64,000 nucleotides of DNA, taken from Schistosoma mansoni. Taxonomy: Eukaryota; Platyhelminthes; Trematoda; Strigeidida; Schistosomatidae. The notes beneath the pieces were generated by a model. That model searched no databases and was not told where the DNA came from. It was given only the letters and a program-made list of their open reading frames with translations. Positions within the stretch are counted from its first letter, which is position 1, and every line of letters starts with the position of its first letter. This document shows positions 21,523 to 34,000 of the stretch, in pieces. The stretch lies in contig NC_031498.1 in NCBI RefSeq assembly GCF_000237925.1, positions 4,634,229 through 4,698,228 of the forward strand, written 5' to 3'. A program made the translations under genes and the position numbers.

Positions 21523-21882
21523 TGTTATAGTGGATGTCGAGTCGTGGACGGACTATGATCACCACTACTATTCGATTACGTGTCCAAAAACGACTTGGTT
21601 CCCTTGATAGCCCGTAAATCAGAAGGCTTTACTAGTCCAGATCAAGTATATTTATTGGCGATCTCGTGGTATCGAAATAATACCGAGACGTGCCAAAGAG
21701 TACAAGCGAATAAGCAGTGCGTGAGCAAGCTTGAACCAAACAAGGCGGATAGCGGAACAAGAAGTGAAACGGATACAGTTAAACAAATACAGTAAAACAA
21801 TCTCTGGTACAATTGGTTACAATAATAATAATTGTTTCTATTATTCCAATCGTGTTCTTATCGAGACTGGCCGGTCACTACA
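21523..21882. repeat. Putative solo LTR inside the LINE
   Basis: A 360-bp segment beginning TGTTATAGTGG and ending CCGGTCACTACA, that is TG...CA with imperfect inverted ends. LINE coding similarity stops at both edges and resumes outside. No target duplication is visible (ATTGC before, GGAGC after), so the solo-LTR reading rests on the ends and on the interruption. Confidence 0.45.
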
Positions 21883-22228
21883 GGAGCCTCGTTACTAAAG
21901 AGGAAAAGTCATTAAAGTTGTGGAATAGAGTACAATGTATTTGAAGACGTCTTCGGGTACCGACCGGCATATACAGATCTTTATAGAACTTAAGTCTCCA
22001 GTATTCTAAATGTGCGATTCTGTTGATAATACTTCTGATGTTGTGGTAAAATATATTGGTTAGTGTGTCGGTTTTGTTTGTAGTAAAGAAAGTTCCTCAA
22101 TCAGTGCTTCCTAAGTAATTTTGTAAGTTATTCCAGTCCACCTTGCTATAGTTTCTACGAAGTGTTACAGTTTTACGTCTACCGGTTGTGTTTTTTTATT
22201 AATGCTACATACGACAATGTTATGATCA

Positions 22229-22840
22229 CTACCTGGAAACGTTTTTCCAATATACACAGTATTGGGGGGTGAGGTCACTGATAAAGACTAAACTCAAGAT
22301 ATTTTGATGTCTGGTAGGGCTACTGACATACTGAGTCCACTGTCCTAGTTCTAGACATTCAATGAATAATTCATAACGTTTCGGAGCCCTGACTGGAAAC
22401 CAAGAAATTTCAGGCATGTTGAAGTCACCGCAAATGAGCTTCCCTGTGAATAGCAGGGATGATGCTAGTAAGAATACCCCTGATAATGCTGATGTTTCAT
22501 CTATTGATGCGTTAGGTTTACGGTAGACACATCCGAATAGTAAGGTAATAGAATCTGATGGCTTTAAAACAATGCACACTGAATCCTTCAGTTTGTTTAG
22601 TTCAGGCATATCACATAATAGTGAGTTTAAGCTAGAGTGAACGTAAATAAGGCATCCTCCGCCTCGTCCTTTCAATCTAGCACTTCTATATAGGAAATAG
22701 TTATCAAGAGATATACTTAGGTTGGAAATATTACTGATAGTCCATGCTTCAGATATCGTTATAAGCGATGGTTGACATACGGATACAAACAGGGCTAAAT
22801 CCGTCCTTTTATGCAAATCGACCTGGCGTTGATAAGACAC
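22229..22840 (-). pseudogene. LINE endonuclease fragment
   Basis: A 203-residue open piece with AP-like endonuclease signatures: TISEAW, GGGCLIYV, GCVYRKPNA and ICGDFNMPEISW. It is the N-terminal part of ORF2 of the minus-strand LINE. The frame ends near 22229, where the C-terminal SDH region would be expected. Confidence 0.78.
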
Positions 22841-23931
22841 ATGTTAAACAAATGGCCTACTAAGTTAAAATGAGTGAGAGCATCTCGACCAAAGTTGTAA
22901 TAACCCTCGCGGGTGTGATATGGGTTTGAAGTGAGAGGTTGAATGTTCCTCATTAGCTCTGTATTTTGATAGCTAGAGCTAGCAAGGGATGTGTCAGATG
23001 AGCTAATGAAGTTGCTTGAGGAGTTTACCCAGAAGGCAAGGGTGGGAGTACTCTATGATGGGAATTGTACGGGTGAAGCGAGTTTATGTTTCGCATGTAG
23101 TTTGAAATTACGTGGGCTATATGCTTCAACAAGGGTGTCACTAATGGCCTTATTCCAAAGAAATCCGACACAGGTTGACTGTAAAATGTACTGTTATTTG
23201 CAAAATAGTTTTAATGGTTAAGCTCGTAGCCTCTGTTATAGCTATTTACGTTAGTGTGAGCATGAGGGAGGTCTGCTGCACGTAACCGGAAGCAGTTAAG
23301 ACGGTTATTATACATGGAAGCCGCTCCACCATCTCAAAGCCGCTTTTATGTAGTGAGTTGATACTGAAGGGTGTGGAAGGTTTTCTTTCTGAGAGTAATT
23401 ACAATTGTGATCCTGGGGAATGTAGATGGGGTGTGGGGTGAGGAACCTATAATTACTGTGCTTATTAATCGTTTCAGGTTTTAGAGGGTAAGTGGAGTGA
23501 TCATTACTGTGGTAGTTTTTGTTAGTGTGAGTGTAAAAAGGTTTGTTACGCTCAAGCCTGCCACCCATTTTGCAACTTAGAGGTGCTGATGGCAAGTTAC
23601 ATGGTATCAGCGGGTAGAACCTATTAACTGTTATTGGGATACCCACAGAACAGTTGGTCTCAGTCTTACGTGTTTCCCTATTCGGTATTTTGTCTCCCTA
23701 AACTTTTTTGTCAGAGCTGAAGAGTTGCGTTGCCATTGTGAGATGAATTCAGGTTCATTCGAGTTATCTTGTAGTGTCTTTAGGGGGACTAATTTTCAAG
23801 TGAATATGTTTAGTTGGATGTATGTCGTCACATAGCTCACACTTTAGCACTTTACTGAGTGAACAGCCGGGATCAGGGATGTCTTTATGCTTTTTGGTGA
23901 CAGTTGGAATCTGTATATTTTCCAAAGGTTT

Positions 23932-24279
23932 TTAGCCTGCAGACTCATCTAGATCTACGGATTGACCTGTCGTTTGTGGAATGACATCATACATATTTTT
24001 TATTCGCTTTATAGTATTTACTGTGTTGCAAACTGTCTTTAGCTGGTTATTTACTATGACACTATTATACGATTCTATCGCTTCACGTCTTCTTACACAA
24101 CGTTGAGAGGGCGCTAGGCCAGGAGTGACCTTTATGCTCTTGTATGGAATTAAAGAGCTAATACTTTTGCTCAAATCAATAAATTGTTTAGCACCGTCAC
24201 AATAGTTAAACTTAAGCACGAGGGGGCAAGTCAATCTATCCAACTTTTTCAAAGGTAGCTGACGTTCAGCATATCGCAT
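23932..24279 (-). pseudogene. LINE ORF1 fragment (probable)
   Basis: An open piece of 115 codons in the ORF1 position of the minus-strand LINE. No recognisable domain; it is assigned by position and orientation only. The open piece at 23646-23308 probably belongs to the same ORF1. Confidence 0.45.
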
Positions 24280-25067
24280 GCTCTAAGGCTTTCGAAGATG
24301 CAGGTGGTTCTATAGTCGTGATTTGGCTTCTAACATTTCTGTTTCCAAATGGTAGTTAAAGTCATCTTTCGTAAACGTGAATCAAATCTATGCTTAATGG
24401 CGAACGGACACAGTCTACAACAAGAAAATGAAGTTTCAGACAATACGGTATTGCCATCTATCAACACTCGTTTGCACGTGTCTATGGGTAAAAGGTCTAT
24501 ACCAATGACCGGCATAAAAACATCTGCAACGACGAAAATCTAGTAGATGAGCTTGCGTAAACCCACGTTAAGGTAAAACAGTGTATTCTGCAGTGTGTGG
24601 CGATTGGTTTTCCGTCCGCTGTCTGTTTATCGGAGTCTGGATTTTGTAAACGGTTAGTGGTATTCACGGAATAACATGTTGTGCAGAACTTCTCCTGCAA
24701 CCGCTAGTCAGTTTAGACCAGTCACTTCTCGATATATTATTAACCTCTCAAATATATCTTCAAACCTCCTCGCTTCTGAACTTTGATTTCACTGGGTGGG
24801 CACGACCCAATAATAGGTGTTACTGGTTAGGGTGTTGTCAACCTCCAAATATTTGTGGCATCTTCAAATGCTTATAACAGATGCAATAACATATGTGAAA
24901 TTAAGTCATTCTGAAGATAATTATCACATACTGCTTTTCAAACTCCCCCAGTGCTCAACGTAGATCGTATGACAGACACAAACATGTTTAAGGCTGAGCC
25001 CAAAGTTTGTCCTTGAGCGGCTTACCGTATGACCTTGTGACGCGAAATAAATGCTTCGCAAAGTGTG

Positions 25068-25206
25068 ACGAAAAACGCTTTTCGAGCAAACATTGCACTG
25101 GTAACATTGAGGAGCATTTTTGGCCAGTTTGACGGTAGAACTTTCCACATAATCTTCAACAATTTTATTCGTCCCCATTTAGAGTACGGAAACATAGCGT
25201 TCCCTC
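25068..25206 (+). mobile_element. CR1-like LINE fragment, second copy of the 8.2-12.9 kb family
   Basis: About 140 bp nearly identical to 12155-12292 in ORF2, around GGCCAGTTTGACGGTAGAAC. Similarity ends abruptly on both sides, so this is an internal fragment, not a simple 5'-truncated insertion. Confidence 0.85.
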
Positions 25207-27316
25207 TTTTATCGTACTTTCCCTGTCTTCACAACCTAATTTTTATTGTGTTGCATATATATTTCGTGCATTCTTGTACCGGTATTAAACTAAACCAACA
25301 CATATGCCTATGAAATTGATACAACAGCGCGTTATCTTTAGGTGCATTGTTAGATTTGCAGACGACGTCTTTTGTCAATGTAGCCCCCGATTCCCCGGAT
25401 AATTGCAAGCCATCTGAATGAAAGATATTGTGTTATCACACCTATCCACAGCTACTTAATACTTTGAGTTTTTTCAAAGAACAATCGCCGTTGGGATTAA
25501 TCCGATCCACGACTTCTGTTGAGGTACCTCAATATGTCACGTGACATATTCCCTGTAAACAATATAGTTACTCTTTGAGCAACTGGCTACCAGGGATGAT
25601 CAGCGCTTCTCATCGTTGGGATGGACATAATGTTTGAATTAATACTAAAATAAAATGCCGCTATATCATACAACTTAAAACTTACGTGTGATGACTTGAT
25701 AACATCGGTACTAAGTTTTGAATGCCTGTCATGACTTAAAAGCAATAACCAATGTGTAGACCTACTGCAAGTTTATTATCCACAGCTCACACACTTTTAC
25801 GAACTGGGTGGCATCATGAGGCAGTTTTAAGTGAAACAAGTCATATGTAGAAATATCTGTGACAGGTGACATCTTATTGTGGCAAATAGTAGACGTCTAG
25901 TTTCCTAAGGATGTTATGTTAGCGAAAAGGCGAGATATCGATTATGAATAGGAGAAACGCGTTTCTTCCCAGCGGATATTCTGGATATTTCACTAATGTC
26001 ACTGAAAATCTTTGGAGAAATAGTATGAAATCGTTGAATAAGCCCCAAAACGTTTACAGTATTTTGAGGCTTTTTGTCCTATTTTTCACAGACTTCTAAT
26101 GGAACTTCCCCAGAATTGGCGAAATTTTCCTAAAAGTTGGGAAATTGGAGTCAAAAATATTTCAAAATTTATTGTAAGTAAAATAACAAACAGCCGTTAT
26201 AACTGGAGGATGTGTTTACTACTCAAGATTCATAGATGCGAAGGTAAACACAACTAAGTGCCACAGATATAAGAATAGTAAAGGAAGATAGTCGGAACTT
26301 TAGGGTCCTACAACAAATTATACTAAAGTCTGATCAAGATGAGATAGGCTATTATAATAGCTTGAGTGGTTTGTCGGGTTGTCTCTGCGAAAAAGATTAG
26401 GAAACTAGAAACTGCCCTATTTTATTGGTCTCTAAATGCTAAAGGAATAGATTTCAGAGGGAAAAACTACCCCAATAACTAAATGTGTGTATATATGTAT
26501 ATAATATAGAACCAAAATAGCGTGACTATGAACTTGCCAACTAGCAAACAAATGATCTAAAATAGACATGAGAGTAAAAAAACCAGTGGTCATTCACTTC
26601 AACTCGTCACAATAAGGATTTCTCAAATAAGCTTCACAAATACGTAAAGCTCGTGGGAAGACATAAACTAGCCTCTCTTAAATCAGTTGAGAAATTTAAG
26701 AGTAGAACTCAACCACCTCAAGTTTCTTTTCTAGTTAGTATAGGGGAGTTCTTGTAAAGATGACCCAAGCCTAGTAATAGACTCTCTTATGACGTGAAGG
26801 CGAATTTAATTGTCACGAGATATTTTCGGCCGAATGTATGATATTTTTTAATGGTAGCATTGACCACTGTTTCTCCATCCAACGTGATCTGCTGAAGAAA
26901 GACGTGATTTCTCTTCAATATAACGCTTCAATATATTTTAAACAATTATGGTTTAGGCCTTCCAGAACGCGTTTTTCAGAGCATTTGATATTAATGCGAA
27001 TGGATTTTCTCGATATAAATAGTGTACACTGCGCTAGTTTATAATTATTTCCATTATAATTGGTGCACTCCGAAATTTTTTGAATTTTAGGATTTTGATT
27101 TTCTTGTTTCAATTTAAGAACTGAAAAGTTATTTTGTTATATTGACGTACATTTTCTGAGTCCAGTTCAAATAAATGTGGTCGGGCTTCTTAAGCTTCAG
27201 CTTATGCTAGTCCCTCCATCTGTTCTATCCCGTGAATTGGTCAGTTTCTGTCAGAAGATAGTATTGTTCGTTTAATGATCTGATACGTAATAACAACACT
27301 ATCTGGACTTGAATAC
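25207..27316. other. Intergenic and upstream region of the armadillo-like gene
   Basis: AT-rich, no gene recognised. The 5' untranslated region of the downstream gene must lie near its right end. I see no TATA box at a convincing distance from the start codon. Confidence 0.4.
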
Positions 27317-30300
27317 ATGAGCAGAACATTTATCTTCGTGGCATCGTCTGTTTTTGCGGCGTCTGCGTTCACTCTGTTTTGTTTCTCGAGACTATTTCAA
27401 AGACCGCATGTTAAAAAAGTCTCATTCAAGCCATCAGTGCCTCGTTTCACATCAGGCGATACGTCACTCCCTAAAGTCATTGAATTTGACAAGGAGAACT
27501 TAACACTTGATTTCTGTACATCCATCTGTACACTGATCAATATATCTGATTATGACACAAGACAGAAGCTTGTCATCAGTCTTCATGAAGCTTCATCTTT
27601 TCGTCGGAATTTTGTAATCAATTTATTTCATCATTAACCATTTGATTTCAGGATGTCATTAGGGATTCTAAGTGCCTAAAACTCCTTCTATCTCTCCTGG
27701 ATTCTACCTCAGGGACGTTAACAGGACGCCAGCAAAACTTAAACATTCTTCACGTTGTAATGAATCTGGCGTGCGATCAACAGAATTTTCCAATCATAAA
27801 GGTATGAGATTTTCATTCAAATAGTCTCTTTAGGACCATCTCGATGATATTTTAACTATAGCGAATGCAGTGGAATACAGTGATCAAGCATGCGTTGCTC
27901 TTCAGGTCCTGGGTAATATAGCATTAACTCCAGATGGATGCAAGTTGCTACGTAATAAATGTGGCTATCTCTGTAATATGTTAAAAATGCGCGATCCATA
28001 CGTCCTACGAAATTTACTAATAGTTTTTGTGAATCTGTCTTGTGATATAGATTGTTGTGACGAAATTCTTACACAGGTATATCTATAGCTTTCATACACA
28101 GCTTCAGAATCCTGAGGAATTTATGAAAACTTTGGAGTATTCATTGTCTTCGAATGCACCCATATCAGTTTCTCTAAAAATGATGGCTCTTCTCAATAAT
28201 CTATATTCTCGAATGATAAAGAAGCAAGAAATTTTACGAGAATCGTCTGATTTCTCACCCTCTTCGAAGTCTATAGCTAATTCACTTAAGGTACCTTCTA
28301 GTCTAGGATCTGTAATGTGATTTTAAAGTTTCTGTTCAAATATCCATTCTTTTGCATTTGTATGTTTATATTTCCATACCTTCGGGTTTCCAGACAATGA
28401 TATTGTCGATAAGGCACTATCGCTCTGGCTCGTGCAAGAAAATCACTATCGTGCCACTACTGTTTTGCTGTATGCATTCGATTTTTTCATTTCCATACAG
28501 GATCATATCGTTCACTATTTCAACTACTAAGTACTAATCGTGCTTTTCGTTTATTTGTATTTTGTACTTTGATCGCTTAATGTATGTTGGTGGCTAAACA
28601 GGATGGATCTAGAAGATTTAACGGGTTTCGGTCCCTGATTAGTCTTACCCATATACATAGTTTCCGGGATTATGATATAATGAATAGTATATTAATTTAT
28701 TACAGTTACTGACTATCATGGAAATGTATTCGATGACTTTTCTTTATTGCTCCATGAATTAGAACCATCGTTCAAAGTCATAGTTAGTGGTCTGTTTAAA
28801 GGTCTACTTGGTTTGGTGTGGGTACCCGAATAAAATATACATTTTTCTACGGATGTCAGCTGACAGTTAATTTTTTGATAGTTTCTTATAGTGCTAGGTA
28901 CACGACTCGATACCTTCGACTAAATGGACGGGTTCTTTTAGAAGACATACACTGGTATGCCATCTCAGAATAATACAACACTCGTCAGATTTTGTTCAAA
29001 GGTTTTCGTCCCAACCGACCATGCAGGTCATAAAACTGTGGCTGTAGTTTCGGCACTTCTCAGATGATTCATTCAGTATGTTTCTAGTAAGTGTACGTGA
29101 TATGCTAGAAAAGTTTCTGATACATGGAGAAGACATCTATTGTTCCTATCTGAGCCGTTAACCAGCGTTATCATACCTAGTTCTTCGTGTTTGATTCGAT
29201 GATGTATATAAAGATAACTGAAGTGGTTCACCTATTCAGTTACGTCTATTACTGTTGCCAAACTATTTAGTGACTCAGATCGCTCCTGAAGCGTCAATTT
29301 AGATTTTTGGAAATAGGACTGAGAAACACATTTCAAACCCTTTCATAATTCTACTCAAGTTTTTTTCCTGGTACCCAGATACTAGGGCTATCTTAATAAC
29401 CGTATAGAACGAATATGACTTTATTAGAAAAATGTATTGGTAAGAATAGGTCGAAGAAACAGTGTGACTACTGCCGAATGTATCAGTCCATGGTAAGTCA
29501 TCCCTGACAGACGATGTTAGATAGACTATCTAACTATCAGTGATCTGTCGTTTAATGTAGAAACGGTTCAGCCTGATGGATGATTTGACTAAGTCCCAGT
29601 GAAGTTTCGTTGGCCCTACAGAACATTACTTTTAAATATACATGAATAATGCTAAAATTAAACAGAGAATGGTGAAATTAGACATCCCTGATGAAGATAA
29701 CTTTATGTAAGTAGTGGTAGTTGGCGGAAATAGCTTGCTGGATTTATAGTTATCAGTGATTTATGTAGCTGTTATTCTTTTGTTTGATCGCTAACATTCA
29801 GTGAGTGTCCGGCGCTTTAACCGGGTTGGTGGATACGGAAAGTCCACCTGGGGGAGTTGGAAAACCCTGATTCCAAACCAATGGTGCACATGGGCTCCAG
29901 TATCCTGAAGGAACAAATAGACTATGAACCAATTGTTAGTCACCGGCTACCATGGGACTGCATCTCCTCACGATGCTCCACTGCCTTGTGGATCAGACCT
30001 TTGGGTCAAAGGCTTCGAGTGTGGTCCCCTTATAAAACCACCTCCTTCGGTTTGGGCACCCGGATAGTATCACAGCCCTCACACAAATCAAACGAGATTT
30101 ATGTGGCGCATATCTACTTGGTGCCTCTTTGTACAAATATTTATGTGTTTAAATAAATAAATAACGTTCGGTGATGCAAAAACATAGATCATAACTGGCA
30201 GGTGCAAAATCATCTTTTGGATTATCAACTACAATTTATGAAATAGTGTAAATGATTCTCTCTGTCTGGTTTTCATCGACGTTCTTTCTTATGAAATCGG

Positions 30301-30920
30301 GTTGTTAACCCCATCCCAGTACTCCTCTTTTACCCGGGTATCGGGTCGGGAGTATCCCTAGAAGGTCTCTGAACGGAGTAACAATTTTCAAAAGCTAGAA
30401 TGATAATTAGTAGTTCAATAACATTTTAATATCTTTTCGAATGAGCTATGGGTCGTAATAAATTTTGATTAGTGGAATTACTCTGTTGAGGGTCAAATCT
30501 GTGACTTAAAGTATACAACCAAATTAACTATCAATCGTCTGTCATTACTTTAATCTCCGACATTTTTCCACTGCTTTTTGAAGAGCTTCACTTGTTTTTT
30601 TATTATAAAAGTTGAAACTAGTTGAAGGTTACTAGACTTAAACAGTTACATGAATAGCAGATTTTACTGTAATTCACATATCTTCATTCGGTTTACTCAT
30701 GAAGTATTTATTGTTCGACTAATTATTGTCAATATATTTTTTTCTTTACCTTTTATTTCTTATATATGTCTTTTTTGTTTTCCAGAATAATTGCACTCTA
30801 GTTAAATCACGGATTATGTTCTTGATATCTTCATCAAAAGACCCGGGTGAACTCGAATTTCATTTGCAGAGACTTGTATCTTCTTTGGAAAAAGTGGAAA
30901 ACTTCAACATTGAGTTATGA
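27317..30920 (+). CDS. Membrane-anchored armadillo-like protein (ARMC10/ARMCX-like)
   Basis: Five exons: 27317-27613, 27652-27801, 27834-28076, 28102-28290 and 30786-30920. All are phase 0 and give about 337 residues, close to human ARMC10. Residues 5-23 (FIFVASSVFAASAFTLFCF) form one membrane anchor followed by basic residues, as in mitochondrial outer-membrane ARMC10/ARMCX proteins. The body is helical and leucine-rich, with armadillo-type stretches such as CVALQVLGNIALTPDG and VLRNLLIVFVNLSCD. The first introns are tiny (38, 32 and about 25 nt); the fourth exon could instead begin at 28108, making that intron 31 nt and removing two residues. The last intron is 2.5 kb and carries a SINE-like repeat. 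Exon structure is well supported; the family assignment is from general pattern and the cellular role is inference. Confidence 0.72.
28291..29803. other. Long intron of the armadillo-like gene, 5' part
   Basis: AT-rich intron sequence before the SINE-like copy. No exon or recognisable element was found, although 28880-29080 is less AT-rich and may be old repeat. Confidence 0.45.
29804..30166 (+). repeat. SINE-like repeat family 1, copy C (5' truncated)
   Basis: Plus orientation, ending in TTTAAATAAATAAATAA. It starts at GTGTCCGGCGCTTTAACCGG and lacks the first roughly 170 bp of the family. The shared frame is open over the whole copy (29857-30156), but its first ATG is at 29881. Confidence 0.88.
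30290..30385 (-). mobile_element. RTE 5'-end fragment
   Basis: Resembles the reverse complement of the RTE 5' leader (compare 56225-56315): a GTTAACCCCATCCCAGTACT segment, then CTCCTCTTTTACC, then CGGGAGTATCCC-like bases in the same order. Only about 95 bp are recognisable. Confidence 0.5.
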
Positions 30921-30996
30921 TGTCCAGCGATTTTGCCATTATACATTACATTTATCAAGTGTTAAGCGAATTTTTGTACATTTCTATTTTTCATCC

Positions 30997-31002
30997 AATA
31001 AA
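30997..31002 (+). terminator. PolyA signal of the armadillo-like gene
   Basis: AATAAA 76 bp after the stop codon and 90 bp before the next gene's start codon. Confidence 0.65.
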
Positions 31003-31081
31003 CTCCAATTATTTCAATGTTTTGTCTTGTATATTTTCTTGTCGTTGCTTCGCTGATGGAAAAAACATAATATATTCCAAA

Positions 31082-31091
31082 ACTTTTAGTC
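31082..31091 (+). promoter_or_regulatory. Candidate trans-splice or 5'UTR splice acceptor
   Basis: ACTTTTAG ends at 31089, two bases before the peptidase ATG at 31092. With the previous gene's polyA signal only 80 bp upstream, this is where a spliced-leader acceptor would sit. A cis-spliced 5' exon is the alternative. Inference only. Confidence 0.35.
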
Positions 31092-34000
31092 ATGCTACCG
31101 AAAAAATCTTTATCAACGCTATTTGGGTTCCTCAACACTCCAGTGTTATCAGAAATCAAAGTTTTTAAGTGTCCTGACCACGCAAAATGTAACGAATACT
31201 CCATCATATCTGAGTGGACGCAGACAAACACCTTTCGAAAAGACAGTGTTTCATATTCAAGAACTTATCTGGTCACCTTGCCTCAACATGACATTCATGA
31301 AAATTTACTTGTGGACTACACTTCACAACTACATTTTTCCTCATTCGGGCAGTGTTTTCCTTTTGCCTCACAGAACCATGTGCGTACTATTTGGGATATC
31401 AAGTCTCCTGAAGGTTCTCATCGGGCTGTGTGTATCGAATGTAATCCTCCACTGGCTTCAAATCCCTCAAAACATACTATAGCTAGTACCGCAGATTCAG
31501 GTATTTTCATTCAAGTATGGATAAATGGACGTTTCACAAACTCTATTAAGCTCCCAACGACACTTAATGCTCGTCATGGTCGTGTCTATCCTTCGAATAG
31601 TGTGACATTCCATGGAGCTGGATGGTCAAATGCAAGAGATAAGATTGTTTATTTGGCAGAAGTCTGTAATAATCCTATTGAGGTAATAGTTTCCATCATT
31701 TTTTATAATCATTGTATACATTATCGAAAACAGACAAATATATTTCATGAGTGTAAATTTGATTTGTCCAATCTTGAAAGCCTACCCATTTATTACTAAG
31801 TCATAACCTGTAACGTACTAATTATTGTTTGTATAAAGTGTGTAATGTTTTTAATTTGTATTAATTGATCTTGTGCGTCTCAATCGAATAGCTTCAAGTA
31901 ATAATATCTATCTAGTACGACCGAGGGTGGGGAGAGTCTACTCCCTCTCCAACTGTTCTCATATGGCCACTCCTATATAGCCACTGTCAGGGAAGTCTTA
32001 TTCACTGCCTTCTCGTGGCGCGGTAGTTGTTTATGAAATTGAGAAGACGAAAAGCAAATGTCCGGTGCTTAAACCGGATTAGTGGATAAGGCGAATTCTC
32101 CTGGATTTTTAAAACTCTAATTTCAAACCAATGACACATGCGTTCCAGAATCTTGAGGGAATAAATGGCGTACAGAACTGTTGTTGGTGACCGACTACCA
32201 TAGGACCGCATCACCTAATGGTGCCACACTACCTTGTGGTTTAGACCTCTGGGTTAAAGGCTCGGGGAGTGGTATTCTAATCAACTCACTTCGATTTGGG
32301 CACCTGGGTAGTATCCCAGCTCTTATACAAACTCAATAGCTTGCGTGGCGCGTATATATTTATGTGCCCCTTCGTACCACTGTTTATGTATTTAAATGAA
32401 CAAATCATAAATGCTTACATGTTCATGTACCTTATGCAATCTATTGCGCAATGTATGTTTCATGACACTGTTTATATACTATACTAATAGCAACCCATTC
32501 GAAAACCAACGACGTTGTACTTGTTTGTTTGTTTGTTTGTTAGACTGTACGTCACATAGTAAATGACTTATCTAAACCGTGTAAGAGTTGAATATCTAAT
32601 TTAATTAACTATATCTTTGTGGTAAAGAGTATTCAGTGTTTAGTGAACGGACGATGAAATCGAAAAAGAAAACTTTATACCACAAGACTGTTCATTGGGA
32701 ATTTTTTGGAACTAGACAAATGTTGGGCTTCCAAAGTATAACTTGTATGAAGTGAATATGACAAATTACTGATGGGTAATATATCATTTGTCACAGGACA
32801 CATTGGAGGTAAAATATTTAACGGTGTTATTGAATGATTGGATTTAGTACATAATTTGTAAGAAACAACCTTGTCAAAGCATCGTTAGCTACCTTACAAA
32901 TATCTCAGTTTTGTGCTATGTGGTTAGGTGGTCAAATAGTTAAAACACTCAACTACCAATCTTTAAGTCACAGATCTGAACTCCGCTCCACCTACCTTTT
33001 GTTTATGAAACCAGATAGTATCACACTACAACTTAAAATCAAGCACTAAGATTATGAATGATTTCTGCATTTTGTTGATGTTGTTAACCGTAATATGTTC
33101 TCCATCGGATGTACTTAGTTTTCCTAAGCAGACAGATGTACAAAAATTTGACATAACAGATGGTTTAAAATATACTTCTCTCACGTATATTACGATAATA
33201 CGTCAATACGATAAGACTAGTCACGTTATATCAAAACCACGATTCACAACCTAAAAATAAAGAATCAAATTAACACTAGTTAGTGCTTTATTCAGTACGG
33301 TTACAAGTAGTCAGTCTCAGTGAGTGCGGAGTAGAAATCAATGAGAGGAAAAGAAACTACATATTTATTAGTCTGAAGGGTGAGTGTCTGTTTGCCCACT
33401 CTCAGTGACCAATCATATTTCACTTTCACTGCCACACATCAAAAACTGAATATGTTTTTCCGTAGAATAGAGACCTAAAGCAACAAAGTGGAGTTTTGTT
33501 TGTTCTTATACAGTTAACAACAGTTTCAGAATGTTTGTAATTTTCATTTATGATTTACTGACTCGTAGTTGAATGGCTTTTTGTCGTTACAAGTCTTCTT
33601 TAGAATCAATCCTTTTTATGAAAATGTTTAGTTAGTAGGTTTAGCAACCTTCCCGTCGTCATCCTGTCGTTTCGATACTAGTTATGTGATTCAATGTGCT
33701 AACTACTTTAATACAATAAAGAAAATAGGATTTTGAAAGTTTGACCCATTATAGATCAATCTTTATTGGCTCAAAGACAACATCAATACATTCATGAAAT
33801 CTCTGTCAATTAATGTAATTTAATTATTATTCATAGTATACTACTAACGATCAATCACTCAAAGATGACACTTCATCGTTTGTATTCCAAGAGGATTGGG
33901 GTGAAGGCAATGAAGGATCACATAAACCCAAACTTTGTATACTTGATCTTACTACTGAAACTGTTAGTTTTGCTCCAATCGATGAAAATAAGTATAATTT

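Larger units (their letters stand above)
20240..24290 (-). mobile_element. CR1-like LINE, old copy, interrupted by an LTR-like insert
   Basis: Read on the minus strand from about 24290. Probable ORF1 pieces lie at 24279-23932 and 23646-23308. The endonuclease region at 22840-22229 has TISEAW, GRGGGCLIYV, FGCVYRKPNA and ICGDFNMPEISW. The RT region at 21150-20611 has ENYRPI and FLDLRKVFDMVPHKRL. RT motif C and beyond at 20589-20242 has MYINDI and YADD. Several stops and frameshifts separate these pieces. A 360-bp insert at 21523-21882 lies between endonuclease and RT. The element differs in sequence from the CR1-like copy at 8.2-12.9 kb. Ends are approximate. Confidence 0.82.

Noticed and set aside
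26915-27112. Similarity between the AT-rich stretches at 16.5 kb and 27.05 kb (QENQN-encoding minus frames)
   Set aside because: Only short T-rich words are shared; I cannot separate this from compositional similarity.
31123-31482. 119-codon plus-strand frame within the first APEH exon
   Set aside because: It is out of frame with the APEH reading frame, which aligns with the propeller domain.
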